Shown here one piece after another: positions 1-6,599 of a stretch of DNA of 8,465 bases. Every line of letters starts with the position of its first letter. Position 1 is the stretch's first letter. A program made the position numbers and the translations under genes. Source of the DNA: an uncultured Clostridia bacterium. GTDB lineage: Bacteria; Bacillota; Clostridia; HGM11514. The notes under the pieces were generated by a model that ran no database searches, had not been told where the DNA came from, and saw nothing but the letters and a program-made list of their open reading frames with translations. The stretch spans positions 1-8,465 of the forward strand of contig CAKSSZ010000051.1 of assembly GCA_934489915.1 (NCBI GenBank), written 5' to 3'.

Positions 1-53
1 TCGATAACGCATGGAATACCATCAATCGAATTATATGCAGCCATAAGCATTTC
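1..53 (-). other. GH3 beta-glucosidase-like coding fragment fused in frame to leuA (possible chimeric junction)
   Basis: Read on the minus strand in the leuA frame, this stretch gives EMLMAAYNSIDGIPCVI. The pattern (V/L)M-x-x-YN-x-(I/L)-(D/N)-G-(I/V)-P-C is what I know from glycoside hydrolase family 3 beta-glucosidases and xylosidases, near the end of their first domain. It matches nothing in the 2-isopropylmalate synthase barrel. The preceding residues AAIDAGA would fit either family, so the break could lie anywhere from about base 54 to 75. Likely explanations are an assembly join between two genes sharing a short match, or a real recombination event. The family resemblance is from memory and rests on a short segment. 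Confidence 0.5.
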
Positions 54-539
54 AGCACCGGCGTCAATCGCAGCTTCTAATATCTTTGCTAAAAAAATCG
101 GATCGGATCTGGTTGCATCCTCGGCAGAAAATTCAATGTCGTCACAAAATTCCTTTGCATAGCGTACGGCTTTTACCGCTTGCGCCAGAACCTCATCCGG
201 TGTTTTTTTCAACTTATACTGCATATGGATGGGGGAGGTTGCGATAAACACATGAATCCTGGGATGTACCGCTTCCTTGACAGCATGCCAGGCGGCGGTA
301 ATATCCTGTTCCGTAGCCCGTGCAAGAGAGGCCACTGCCGTTTGCTTCAGTTCCTTTGCAATTCGTTCTACCGATCGGAAATCACCGGGAGAGGAAATGG
401 CAAAGCCCGCTTCAATCACATCAACCCCAAGGGCTTCCAGCTGACGGGCTACCTCCAGCTTTTCTTCCAGGTTCATACTGCAGCCCGGCGCTTGCTCGCC
501 GTCACGCAGCGTGGTATCAAAAATTTTAATTTGTCTCAT
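1..539 (-). CDS. leuA: 2-isopropylmalate synthase, N-terminal part; cut by window edge and apparently chimeric at its end
   Basis: This gene encodes the enzyme that condenses acetyl-CoA with 2-ketoisovalerate, the first committed step of leucine synthesis, in the cytoplasm. 179 codons are readable. Residues 8-16 carry the DTTLRDGEQ signature of the HMGL-like TIM barrel (metal-binding Asp and catalytic Arg). Residues 45-54 (GFAISSPGDF), 96-110 (HVFIATSPIHMQYKL) and 140-146 (EDATRSD) are typical of LeuA rather than citramalate or homocitrate synthase. The ATG at 539 overlaps the end of ilvN by 14 bases and has a perfect AGGAGG site, so translation is probably coupled to ilvN. The family would continue after Asp-Ala-Gly-Ala (residues 159-162) with a segment like TxNIPDTVGY. 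Instead residues 163-179 read EMLMAAYNSIDGIPCVI, which is foreign to LeuA. The metal-binding HxH motif expected further on is not reached. The assignment of residues 1-162 is firm; whether the intact gene exists at this locus is not shown. Confidence 0.85.
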   Translation of the reverse strand, partial: MRQIKIFDTTLRDGEQAPGCSMNLEEKLEVARQLEALGVDVIEAGFAISSPGDFRSVERIAKELKQTAVASLARATEQDITAAWHAVKEAVHPRIHVFIATSPIHMQYKLKKTPDEVLAQAVKAVRYAKEFCDDIEFSAEDATRSDPIFLAKILEAAIDAGAEMLMAAYNSIDGIPCVI

Positions 540-1053
540 GGCTTTCCTCCTGATGATCAATTAATGTATGGGGACCACGTTCCAAAGCGGTAATGCCTGT
601 ACGGCATAGCTCCAAAATACCGTAGCCTCTGGCGTATTCAATAAAAGCGTCCAGCTTGGAATCCTCGCCGGTTACTTCAATACTGACCGATTCCGGTGTG
701 AAATCGACTACCTTGCATCGGAATACCTGTACCGCCTCCATCAGCTCCGCACGCTGACCCTGGGCGGCGGCAATTTTAATCAAAAGCAGCTCCCGTGCAA
801 CAATTTCTGTCGGAGATAAAATTTCTACCTTGTGCACTTCCTGGAGCTTTTCCAGCTGCTTGACAATCTGTTCCTGAATATACGAATCACCCGTTGCGAC
901 AATCGTCATTCGTGAAAAGGCGGGCTGTTCGGTTTCGCCGACGGTCAGACTGTCAATATTATAGCCTCGGCGGGAAAATAATCCTGAAATCCGCGCCAGC
1001 ACACCAAACTGGTTCGATACAATCACGCCTAATACAAACTGAGTTTTTTTCAT
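526..1053 (-). CDS. ilvN: Acetolactate synthase small (regulatory) subunit
   Basis: This is the regulatory subunit of acetohydroxyacid synthase; it activates the catalytic subunit IlvB and mediates feedback inhibition by valine. It has 175 residues, a normal length. An ACT domain occupies about residues 4-75, with the hallmark segment GVLARISGLFSRRGYNIDSL at 17-36, followed by the C-terminal small-subunit domain at about 80-158. Asn14, Gly17 and Asn32 align with the Asn11, Gly14 and Asn29 positions known for valine binding in E. coli IlvH, so valine control is expected (inference). The ATG at 1053 is preceded by AAGGTGG overlapping the ilvB stop codon, leaving 14 bases between the genes. Its tail overlaps leuA by 14 bases. 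The equivalent gene is called ilvH in many genomes. Confidence 0.96.
   Translation of the reverse strand: MKKTQFVLGVIVSNQFGVLARISGLFSRRGYNIDSLTVGETEQPAFSRMTIVATGDSYIQEQIVKQLEKLQEVHKVEILSPTEIVARELLLIKIAAAQGQRAELMEAVQVFRCKVVDFTPESVSIEVTGEDSKLDAFIEYARGYGILELCRTGITALERGPHTLIDHQEESHETN
546..551 (-). promoter_or_regulatory. Ribosome binding site of leuA
   Basis: On the minus strand the sequence reads AGGAGG, then 6 bases, then ATG. It lies inside the last codons of ilvN, which fixes the leuA start at 539 and implies that ribosomes finishing ilvN can reinitiate on leuA. Confidence 0.85.
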
Positions 1054-1067
1054 ATACCATTACCACC

Positions 1068-2699
1068 TTATTTTAAAATCATATTTTCTAACGAGCCGCC
1101 CGGCGGAATCATGGGGAGCACCTTTTCAGCCGGGTCAATTTGACAGTCAATTACTGTAACGGTTCGTTTGGCCGTCCCGAAACGGAGGGCGTCCTGAAAC
1201 TCCTCTTTCGTTGATACACGAAAGCCCTGCGCCCCAAACCCATAGGCAATGGCAGCAAAATCTACGGTGCGGTGGGGAAGGAGAGTTGCACTGCAGCGAC
1301 CGTCATAAAACAACTCCTGCCATTGTTTTACCATGCCTAAGGCATGGTTATTCAATACAATTACCAAAAGCGGCAACTGATAAGAAACCGCCGTTGCCAA
1401 CTCGTTGAGATTCATACCAAAGCTGCCGTCGCCGGTAAACAGTACGGCAGGGCGGCCGGTGGCTAACATGCCGCCGATTGCGGCGCCCATGCCAAAGCCC
1501 ATGGCGCCCAAACCCCCGGAGGTCAGGAAGGAATGGGGGCGGGATAAGGGATAATACTGTGCCGCCCACATTTGGTGCTGTCCTACGTCGGTTGCCACCA
1601 AATAATCCTTGGTTGCACCGGCGGTTGTTTCCATCAGCCATTGTGCAGTCATGGGTTTGGCAGCGGGATTATGCGGTTTTGCTGTTTGCTTGCGCCAGGT
1701 CGGATGAGTAACCGGTTCGGTAAGACGAATCAGCTCGGTCAGAACCGATTTGCAATCACCGTTTAAGGAGAGATCGGCCGGAATATTTTTATTGATTTCA
1801 GCCGGATCAATCTCAATGTGAATGATATTCGCATTGGGAGCAAACGCCGCTTTATTGCCGGTTGTCCGTTCACTAAAGCGCATTCCCACTGCTAACACTA
1901 CATCAGCTCTTGCTAATGCCTGACCGCCTTCCTGATTGCCATGCATCCCCATCAAACCTAAATGAGCAGAGGCCGGCAATGCGGAAAGTCCCATCATGGT
2001 ACAGCCGATGGGGGCGTCCATTTGCTGTGCCAACCGGAGCAGCTCCTGTCCTGCGCCGGAGCCTGTAACGCCGCCGCCGCAATAGAAAAAGGGGCGTTTT
2101 GCCCGCTGCAATAAATTTGCTGCCTTGAGCAGGCTTTCTTCGGACGGGGTTGGACTTGCAGATAGAGGAAGCGGATCCGACGGCGTGTAGGAAACCATTT
2201 CCCGCTGAACGTCCTTTGGAATATCAACCAAAACCGGCCCCGGTCGGCCGGACATTGCAATCTGAAAAGCGTGGCGAAGCACGTCTGCCAAATCAGAAAC
2301 AGATTTGACAATAAAATTATGCTTGGTAACAGGGAGAGTAATGCCCCAAATATCAATTTCCTGAAAGCTGTCCCGTCCCAATAACGGAAGCGCAACGTTG
2401 CCGGTAATGGCAACAACCGGCGAGGAATCCAGGTGAGCTGCCGCCAGACCTGTGACTAAATTGGTTGCCCCCGGGCCGGAGGTAGCGATCACAACCCCCG
2501 GCTTTCCGGAAGCACGTGCATATCCGTCTGCCGCATGAGTCGCTCCCTGTTCGTGAGCCGTTAAAATATGATGGATTTCAGGGTGGCGATAAAGTGCGTC
2601 ATATAAATCAAGCACCTGCCCGCCCGGATAACCAAAAACAGTGTCTATCTGGTGTTCCAGCAGCACTGAAATGACAACTTCCGCTCCGGTTTGTTTCAT
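1068..2699 (-). CDS. ilvB: Acetolactate synthase large (catalytic) subunit
   Basis: This thiamine-diphosphate enzyme condenses two pyruvates, or pyruvate with 2-ketobutyrate, to the acetohydroxy acids leading to valine, leucine and isoleucine. 543 residues from the chosen start are of family length. Visible features are the FGYPGG segment at 22-27, the catalytic glutamate in TAHEQGA (Glu50), the N-terminal pyrimidine-binding domain, a central FAD/DHAP-type domain, and the ThDP/Mg motif GDGS...NN from Gly423 to Asn451. The C-terminus KVLPMIPPGGSLENMI is typical of anabolic AHAS. The frame stays open 10 codons further upstream to a TTG at 2729, but the ATG at 2699 (MKQTGAEVV) has a GAGGG site 5 bases away and matches the usual family start, so I prefer it. 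It is the first gene of the ilvB-ilvN-leuA operon and is transcribed divergently from the next gene. Confidence 0.96.
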   Translation of the reverse strand: MKQTGAEVVISVLLEHQIDTVFGYPGGQVLDLYDALYRHPEIHHILTAHEQGATHAADGYARASGKPGVVIATSGPGATNLVTGLAAAHLDSSPVVAITGNVALPLLGRDSFQEIDIWGITLPVTKHNFIVKSVSDLADVLRHAFQIAMSGRPGPVLVDIPKDVQREMVSYTPSDPLPLSASPTPSEESLLKAANLLQRAKRPFFYCGGGVTGSGAGQELLRLAQQMDAPIGCTMMGLSALPASAHLGLMGMHGNQEGGQALARADVVLAVGMRFSERTTGNKAAFAPNANIIHIEIDPAEINKNIPADLSLNGDCKSVLTELIRLTEPVTHPTWRKQTAKPHNPAAKPMTAQWLMETTAGATKDYLVATDVGQHQMWAAQYYPLSRPHSFLTSGGLGAMGFGMGAAIGGMLATGRPAVLFTGDGSFGMNLNELATAVSYQLPLLVIVLNNHALGMVKQWQELFYDGRCSATLLPHRTVDFAAIAYGFGAQGFRVSTKEEFQDALRFGTAKRTVTVIDCQIDPAEKVLPMIPPGGSLENMILK

Positions 2700-2704
2700 A
2701 ATCG

Positions 2705-2709
2705 CCCTC
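2705..2709 (-). promoter_or_regulatory. Ribosome binding site that decides the ilvB start
   Basis: GAGGG (inside TGAGGG) stands 5 bases before the ATG at 2699. The upstream TTG alternative at 2729 has only a T-rich stretch ahead of it and no purine-rich site. Confidence 0.7.
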
Positions 2710-2749
2710 ACTTTCTTTTGCTGCGACAAAAAAAGAGTTCTTTCTCATT

Positions 2750-2778
2750 ATTATAGCATAATCAAAGGGATTTGTCTA
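2750..2778 (-). promoter_or_regulatory. Sigma-A promoter of the ilvB-ilvN-leuA operon
   Basis: On the minus strand TAGACA (2778-2773) and TATAAT (2755-2750) are separated by exactly 17 bases. TG precedes the -10 with one base between, an extended -10. Transcription should start near 2743, giving a leader of only about 45 bases before ilvB. That leader is too short for a T-box or a leader-peptide attenuator. Confidence 0.8.
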
Positions 2779-2780
2779 CT

Positions 2781-2800
2781 GGGAAAATGCATGAATTCCC
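2781..2800. repeat. Short inverted repeat between the divergent genes, possible operator
   Basis: GGGAA and TTCCC face each other across 10 bases, with an ATGCAT palindrome inside. The element sits 2 bases upstream of the -35 of the ilvB promoter and 50 bases before the plus-strand gene. The position would suit a regulator, but the arms are only 5 bp and do not match the CodY consensus. Weak evidence. Confidence 0.22.
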
Positions 2801-2850
2801 CCTGATTTACGCAAGCTAAGAATAGATTTTGAATTTTGGGAGGAGTCAAA

Positions 2851-3249
2851 ATGAAAAATTTCGCCGGAAAAATTTTTGCCGGCATTATTTTCTTGTTATT
2901 TGCAACGATTTGTGCTGCTCAGCTGTATTCCTATTGCAGGAGTTCTCGCAGTGCTGCTGTCAAACGGGATCTATCCGCTCCGTTGGCGCAAATCACATTA
3001 GAAACAGAGCTGCCGGAGCCGGGGGTTATGCTTCTGGTCAACGGAGCAGAACGGGAATCCTTTTCTAACAAAATTGTTACAGCGTCTGTTACGGAGTATA
3101 GCCTGATTGAGGTCTCCTGTGAAGAAGTCAATCACCCTGTAACCGTTGCGGTTACTGGGATTCCGGATTATGTGAACCGTTCTTGCCTCACGCAAAAAGC
3201 GAGTGGTTTTCAAAAAAAAATTTTAATTGGGCGCATTTTATTTCAATAA
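2851..3249 (+). CDS. Unrecognised small membrane-anchored or secreted protein
   Basis: I do not recognise this 132-residue protein. Residues 1-7 are basic, and residues 8-25 form a hydrophobic segment (GIIFLLFATICAA) that would act as a signal peptide or membrane anchor. A short basic stretch around 30-39 follows. Residues 45-105 look like alternating beta strands, including a GVMLLVNG segment at about 58-65 and later VTVAVTG. This suggests one small extracytoplasmic beta domain. The tail is basic and hydrophobic. The ATG at 2851 is chosen because GGGAGGAG ends 5 bases before it; starts further upstream lack such a site. It is divergent from ilvB and lies 82 bases before cmk, which has its own promoter. 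I see no convincing promoter or terminator of its own. A run of nine A at 3212-3220 lies near the 3' end; a slip there would change the last dozen residues. Confidence 0.72.
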   Translation: MKNFAGKIFAGIIFLLFATICAAQLYSYCRSSRSAAVKRDLSAPLAQITLETELPEPGVMLLVNGAERESFSNKIVTASVTEYSLIEVSCEEVNHPVTVAVTGIPDYVNRSCLTQKASGFQKKILIGRILFQ

Positions 3250-3254
3250 ACTAC

Positions 3255-3283
3255 TTGCGTTTTTGAAAAAAATGTTGTATAAT
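3255..3283 (+). promoter_or_regulatory. Sigma-A promoter of the cmk-plsC-ispH/rpsA operon
   Basis: A perfect TATAAT (3278-3283) lies 17 bases after TTGCGT (3255-3260), with an A-rich spacer. Transcription would start near 3290, about 42 bases ahead of the cmk ATG. The -10 is strong and the -35 matches only in TTG. Confidence 0.7.
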
Positions 3284-3331
3284 AGAACGGCACGATGAAT
3301 TTTTGAATTGCAAGGTGCAGGGAGGCGCAAT

Positions 3332-3997
3332 ATGACTCAGGTGGCAATTGACGGTCCCGGCGGAGCCGGAAAAAGTACAATCGCAAAGGCAGTTGCCAAA
3401 GAACTGGGCTGGATTTATGTGGATACCGGCGCTATGTACCGGGCAGTCGGATTGTCGGCCTTAAAACGTGGGCTTTCCATCCGGCAGCAGCAGGCGGAAG
3501 TGGAAGCTATGATGCCGTCTTTGGACATTCAGCTTCGCTTTTCTGAAGGATGCCAGCGGATTTTTCTGGAAGGTGAGGATGTTAGTGAGGCAATTCGTAC
3601 ACCCGAGGTGTCTTTGGCGGCGTCTGATGTCTCTGCCATCAGCAAAGTGCGGGAGGCGTTATTGGAACGCCAGCGGCAATTGGCCGAAACGGAAAACGTT
3701 GTGATGGACGGCCGGGATATCGGCACGGTTGTGTTACCTCATGCCCGTGTAAAGCTGTTTTTGACAGCATCAGCAGAGGAACGGGCACGGCGGCGGCATC
3801 GGGAGCTTGCGGCAAAAGGGGAAGAGGTTCCCTTCGAGCAGGTGCTTGCTGATTTATGTTATCGTGACAAGCAAGACTCCACCAGGGCGGCAGCGCCGCT
3901 CAGAATGGCTAAAGACGCTGTTTTGGTGGATACAACAGGTCTTTCTCTGGAGCAATCGACAGCAAAGGTTTTGGAGCTGATTCGGGAGAGAATATAA
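3332..3997 (+). CDS. cmk: Cytidylate (CMP/dCMP) kinase
   Basis: This cytoplasmic kinase phosphorylates CMP and dCMP with ATP, feeding CTP and lipid-precursor pools. 221 residues match the family length. The P-loop GPGGAGKS is at 8-15, DTGAMYRAV at 31-39, the CMP-binding DGRDIGTVV at 126-134, LTASAEERARRR at 144-155, and RDKQDSTR at 178-185 (LID and sugar-binding region). The ATG at 3332 has GGGAGG 6 bases upstream and begins directly with the conserved MTQVAIDGPGG. The frame is open back to a TTG at 3308, which has no ribosome site and would add eight non-conserved residues. It is first in an operon with plsC (16 bases downstream) and ispH-rpsA, a gene order common in Clostridia. Confidence 0.97.
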   Translation: MTQVAIDGPGGAGKSTIAKAVAKELGWIYVDTGAMYRAVGLSALKRGLSIRQQQAEVEAMMPSLDIQLRFSEGCQRIFLEGEDVSEAIRTPEVSLAASDVSAISKVREALLERQRQLAETENVVMDGRDIGTVVLPHARVKLFLTASAEERARRRHRELAAKGEEVPFEQVLADLCYRDKQDSTRAAAPLRMAKDAVLVDTTGLSLEQSTAKVLELIRERI

Positions 3998-4013
3998 AGA
4001 AGAGGGTGTCAGG

Positions 4014-4595
4014 TTGTTTTACCGGATTGCAGTTGGTCTTGTGCGGCTTTATTTATATCTTATCTTTCGTGTGCAGGTGTCAGGGAGTGTGCCCAAACAG
4101 GGGGGCTGTCTGATTTGTGCAAACCATACCAGCTACTACGACCCGGTTGTTATCGCTGCGTTTTGCGGCAGGCCCTTGACCTTTATGGCAAAAGAGGAAT
4201 TGTTTTCGCACGGTCTGTTTGGCTGGCTGATCCGCCGTTTGGGTGCATTTCCCGTCAAACGGGATGCCAATGGGTTTCAAGCGGTAAAAACAACATTATC
4301 TATTCTGAAACAACAAAAAGCAACGGTGATCTTTCCGGAAGGGAAGCGGAATCGTGACGGGAATCGTTCCGCACCAAAAGCAGGCGCAGTGATGATTGCG
4401 CAGCGGGCGGGAGTTCCGATTATTCCGGTAGGGATTCGTAGCAGTTTTCGGCCCTTTTCTTCCTTGAAGGTTACATACGGCGCTCCCATTACTTATGATG
4501 CGTTTGCCGGCAAAAAGCTGGAGGGGGAGGAGCTCGACCGGCTTGCAAACCAGTTAATGAACCAAATTTTTGCATTGACGGAGGAAAAGGCATGA
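4014..4595 (+). CDS. plsC: 1-acyl-sn-glycerol-3-phosphate acyltransferase (PlsC/LPLAT family)
   Basis: This membrane-associated enzyme acylates lysophosphatidic acid to phosphatidic acid, the central phospholipid precursor. It has 193 residues. The catalytic HX4D motif is NHTSYYDP (His38, Asp43). Motif II is GAFPVKRD (77-84), motif III is FPEGKRN (107-113), and motif IV is VPIIPV (134-139). Lys111 stands where Thr or Ser is more usual after FPEG. The hydrophobic N-terminus (residues 5-19) probably associates with the membrane. The start is a TTG at 4014, supported by GAGGG 7 bases upstream and by the family-like MFYRIAVGLVRL opening. No ATG lies near. Its stop overlaps the next start as ATGA, so translation of ispH-rpsA is likely coupled. 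Confidence 0.94.
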   Translation: MFYRIAVGLVRLYLYLIFRVQVSGSVPKQGGCLICANHTSYYDPVVIAAFCGRPLTFMAKEELFSHGLFGWLIRRLGAFPVKRDANGFQAVKTTLSILKQQKATVIFPEGKRNRDGNRSAPKAGAVMIAQRAGVPIIPVGIRSSFRPFSSLKVTYGAPITYDAFAGKKLEGEELDRLANQLMNQIFALTEEKA

Positions 4596-6544
4596 ACATT
4601 CTGACAGCCAAAACCGCAGGGTTTTGCTTTGGTGTGAACCGGGCAGTCGGCATTGTTTATGATAAAATTGAGCAAAATCAAAAAATTTGCATGTTAGGAC
4701 CGATTATTCATAATCCTCAAGTGGTTGCCGATTTAGAGGCAAAGGGAGCGAGAGTGATCGGCAGTTTAGACGAAGTGCCCGACGGAGATACCGCAGTGGT
4801 GATTCGCGCCCACGGGATTCCGAGCGACGGTTATGAGCATATGAAGCAAAAGGGCATTTCATATATTGATACAACCTGTCCCTTTGTAAAAAAAATTCAC
4901 AATATTGTATTTCAGCATGATCAGCAGGGAATGCAAATTGTCATTGTGGGGGACAAAAGCCATCCGGAGGTCATTGGGATCAACGGCTGGTGCGGCGGAC
5001 GAGCCGTTATATTAGACTCGCCGCAGCAGGCAGAATCGCTGGATTTTTCCGGCAAGAAGCTTTGTGTTGTAGCGCAGACCACACTAAACCGTGCGCTGTG
5101 GAAGGAAATTCTGGATCAGCTGGATCGGTGGAACCCATTGGTGTTTGACACCATTTGCAATGCCACCCGAGAACGGCAGGAAGAAGCAGCACGGCTGGCG
5201 CGTGCGTCGGACGTCATGATTGTGATTGGCGGTCAGAGCAGTTCAAACACAAAAAAATTAGCAGAAATATGCAAGCAGTATTGCCCCACTTATTTTATTG
5301 AGCGGGCTGACCAGCTGCCGCCTATTTCAGCAAAAAACGTTGGTATCACCGCAGGCGCATCGACGCCCGCGTGTATAATAAAGGAGGTTGTTCAGAAAAT
5401 GGCAACAGAAAACACATCAGCTCAGGCAGAATTGAATTTTGCGGATGAGTTGGAAAAATCATTCAAAACTTTAAATACAGGGGATATTGTAAGGGGGACT
5501 GTGATTAGCATTACTCCTACAGAGGTTTATGTTGACCTCGGCGCTAAATCCGATGGATTTATCCCTGTAGGCGAGTTGACCGAGCGGCCGGATGTAAAGC
5601 CGGAGGACATTGTTAAAGTGGGTGACGAAATCGAAGTATTCGTTGTTCGCGTCAACGATGTGGAAGGCACCATTCAGCTTTCCAAGAAAAAGGTTGCCAG
5701 CATTCAGGGCTGGAAGGATATCGAACAGGCCATGGAAGAAGCAAAAGACTTAAAGGGTCATGTGGTGGAAGTGGTCAACGGCGGTATGATTATGGTTGTA
5801 AACGGCGTTCGGGTGTTTATTCCGGCGTCTTTGGCAAACGACCGTTACATGAAGGACTTATCTCCGTTAATCGGTCAGGAATTGCCGGTTCGTATCATTG
5901 ACGTAAATCCCAAGCGGCACAAAGTGGTTGGTTCTGTTAAGGCGATCCTGATGGAAGAAAGAGAAACCAAATCCAAAGAGCTGTGGGAAACCATTGAAAT
6001 CGGTAAGAAATATCAGGGCGTTGTCAAATCCCTGACCAGCTTTGGTGCGTTTGTCGATATCGGCGGGGTTGACGGCTTGATTCATATTTCCGAGCTTTCC
6101 TGGAAGAGAATTAAGCATCCTTCCGAAGTAATGAAGGTTGGCGATATTGTTGACACTTATGTGATTGACTTTAATAAAGAAACCGGTAAAATTTCTCTGG
6201 GTTACAGAGATCCGGAAGAGAATCCTTGGAATCAGGTTTCCAAGATGAAAGCCGGCGATGTGATTACCTGTAAGGTAGTCAGACTGGTTCCCTTCGGCGC
6301 ATTTGTGGAAGTTGTGCCGAATGCAGACGGTCTGATCCACATTTCTCAGATTGCTGATCATAGAATCGGCAAGCCTTCTGATGTGTTAAGCATCGGTCAG
6401 GAAGTACAGGCTAAAATTCTGGAAATTGATCCGGAAAAGCAAAAAATCAGCCTGAGCATACGTGCATTGCTTGAAAATAATCAACCGGAAGAAGCCTCTG
6501 CTGCAGAAGAAGCAACAGGGGATGAAGCACCGGTAGAAGAATAA
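4592..6544 (+). CDS. ispH-rpsA: Bifunctional HMBPP reductase (IspH) / ribosomal protein S1 fusion
   Basis: Residues 1-268 form IspH, the [4Fe-4S] enzyme that reduces HMBPP to IPP and DMAPP in the last step of the MEP isoprenoid pathway. The three cluster cysteines are Cys12 (GFCFGV), Cys96 (TTCPFV) and Cys189 (TICNAT). Substrate residues His40, His74, His124 and Glu126 (HPEV), and the Ser/Asn cluster SSSN at 216-219, are present. Residues 296-367, 384-450, 470-539 and 554-624 form four S1 RNA-binding domains; the second is the most diverged, and the third and fourth carry GAFV and DGLIHIS. An acidic tail rich in Glu and Ala (628-650) follows. The fusion is a known clostridial architecture. 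The ATG overlaps the plsC stop (ATGA). An in-frame Shine-Dalgarno and ATG at residue 270 lie exactly at the domain border. The 650-residue frame is intact, with no stop between the parts. Confidence 0.95.
   Translation: MNILTAKTAGFCFGVNRAVGIVYDKIEQNQKICMLGPIIHNPQVVADLEAKGARVIGSLDEVPDGDTAVVIRAHGIPSDGYEHMKQKGISYIDTTCPFVKKIHNIVFQHDQQGMQIVIVGDKSHPEVIGINGWCGGRAVILDSPQQAESLDFSGKKLCVVAQTTLNRALWKEILDQLDRWNPLVFDTICNATRERQEEAARLARASDVMIVIGGQSSSNTKKLAEICKQYCPTYFIERADQLPPISAKNVGITAGASTPACIIKEVVQKMATENTSAQAELNFADELEKSFKTLNTGDIVRGTVISITPTEVYVDLGAKSDGFIPVGELTERPDVKPEDIVKVGDEIEVFVVRVNDVEGTIQLSKKKVASIQGWKDIEQAMEEAKDLKGHVVEVVNGGMIMVVNGVRVFIPASLANDRYMKDLSPLIGQELPVRIIDVNPKRHKVVGSVKAILMEERETKSKELWETIEIGKKYQGVVKSLTSFGAFVDIGGVDGLIHISELSWKRIKHPSEVMKVGDIVDTYVIDFNKETGKISLGYRDPEENPWNQVSKMKAGDVITCKVVRLVPFGAFVEVVPNADGLIHISQIADHRIGKPSDVLSIGQEVQAKILEIDPEKQKISLSIRALLENNQPEEASAAEEATGDEAPVEE
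5381..5401 (+). promoter_or_regulatory. Internal ribosome binding site and ATG at the IspH/S1 border
   Basis: AAGGAGG (5381-5387) is followed after 11 bases by an in-frame ATG (5399-5401, Met270). Translation from it would give a 381-residue free S1 protein with all four S1 domains. The 11-base spacing is somewhat long but usable. The core motif is as strong as any start site in the window, and its position exactly between the domains makes chance less likely. Whether it is used is inference. Confidence 0.5.
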
Positions 6545-6562
6545 AAAATAGCACAGAAAGTT

Positions 6563-6599
6563 AAAATACGCATATCGCAAAAGCGATATGCGTATTTTT
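6563..6599 (+). terminator. Rho-independent terminator of the cmk-plsC-ispH/rpsA operon
   Basis: A perfect 16-bp stem (6563-6578 with 6583-6598) closes a tetraloop of four A. The run of five T at 6595-6599 and another T-rich run just after serve as the U-tract. It lies 18 bases after the ispH-rpsA stop. The A run on the 5' side also makes it plausible in the other direction, but no gene converges on it here. Confidence 0.92.

Noticed and set aside
180..593. 137-codon plus-strand open frame opposite leuA and the end of ilvN
   Set aside because: It is antisense to two recognised genes and its composition is that of a shadow frame.
1994..2416. 140-codon minus-strand open frame within ilvB in another frame
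   Set aside because: It is a shadow of ilvB; the translation has no recognisable domain.
2700..2729. Ten extra N-terminal codons for IlvB from a TTG at 2729
   Set aside because: There is no ribosome binding site before that TTG, the residues are not typical of the family, and the ATG at 2699 has GAGGG at 5 bases.
2779..2850. CodY box in the ilvB upstream region
   Set aside because: No 15-base stretch comes near the AATTTTCWGAAAATT consensus on either strand.
3308..3331. Eight extra N-terminal codons for Cmk from a TTG at 3308
   Set aside because: The ATG at 3332 has GGGAGG at proper distance and starts with the conserved N-terminus.
5374..5379. TATAAT inside ispH-rpsA just before the internal start, as a promoter for S1 alone
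   Set aside because: No acceptable -35 lies 16-18 bases upstream and the extended TG is in the wrong register.
5867..6361. 164-codon minus-strand open frame opposite the S1 domains
   Set aside because: It lies wholly antisense to the well-supported ispH-rpsA gene and its translation shows no family features.
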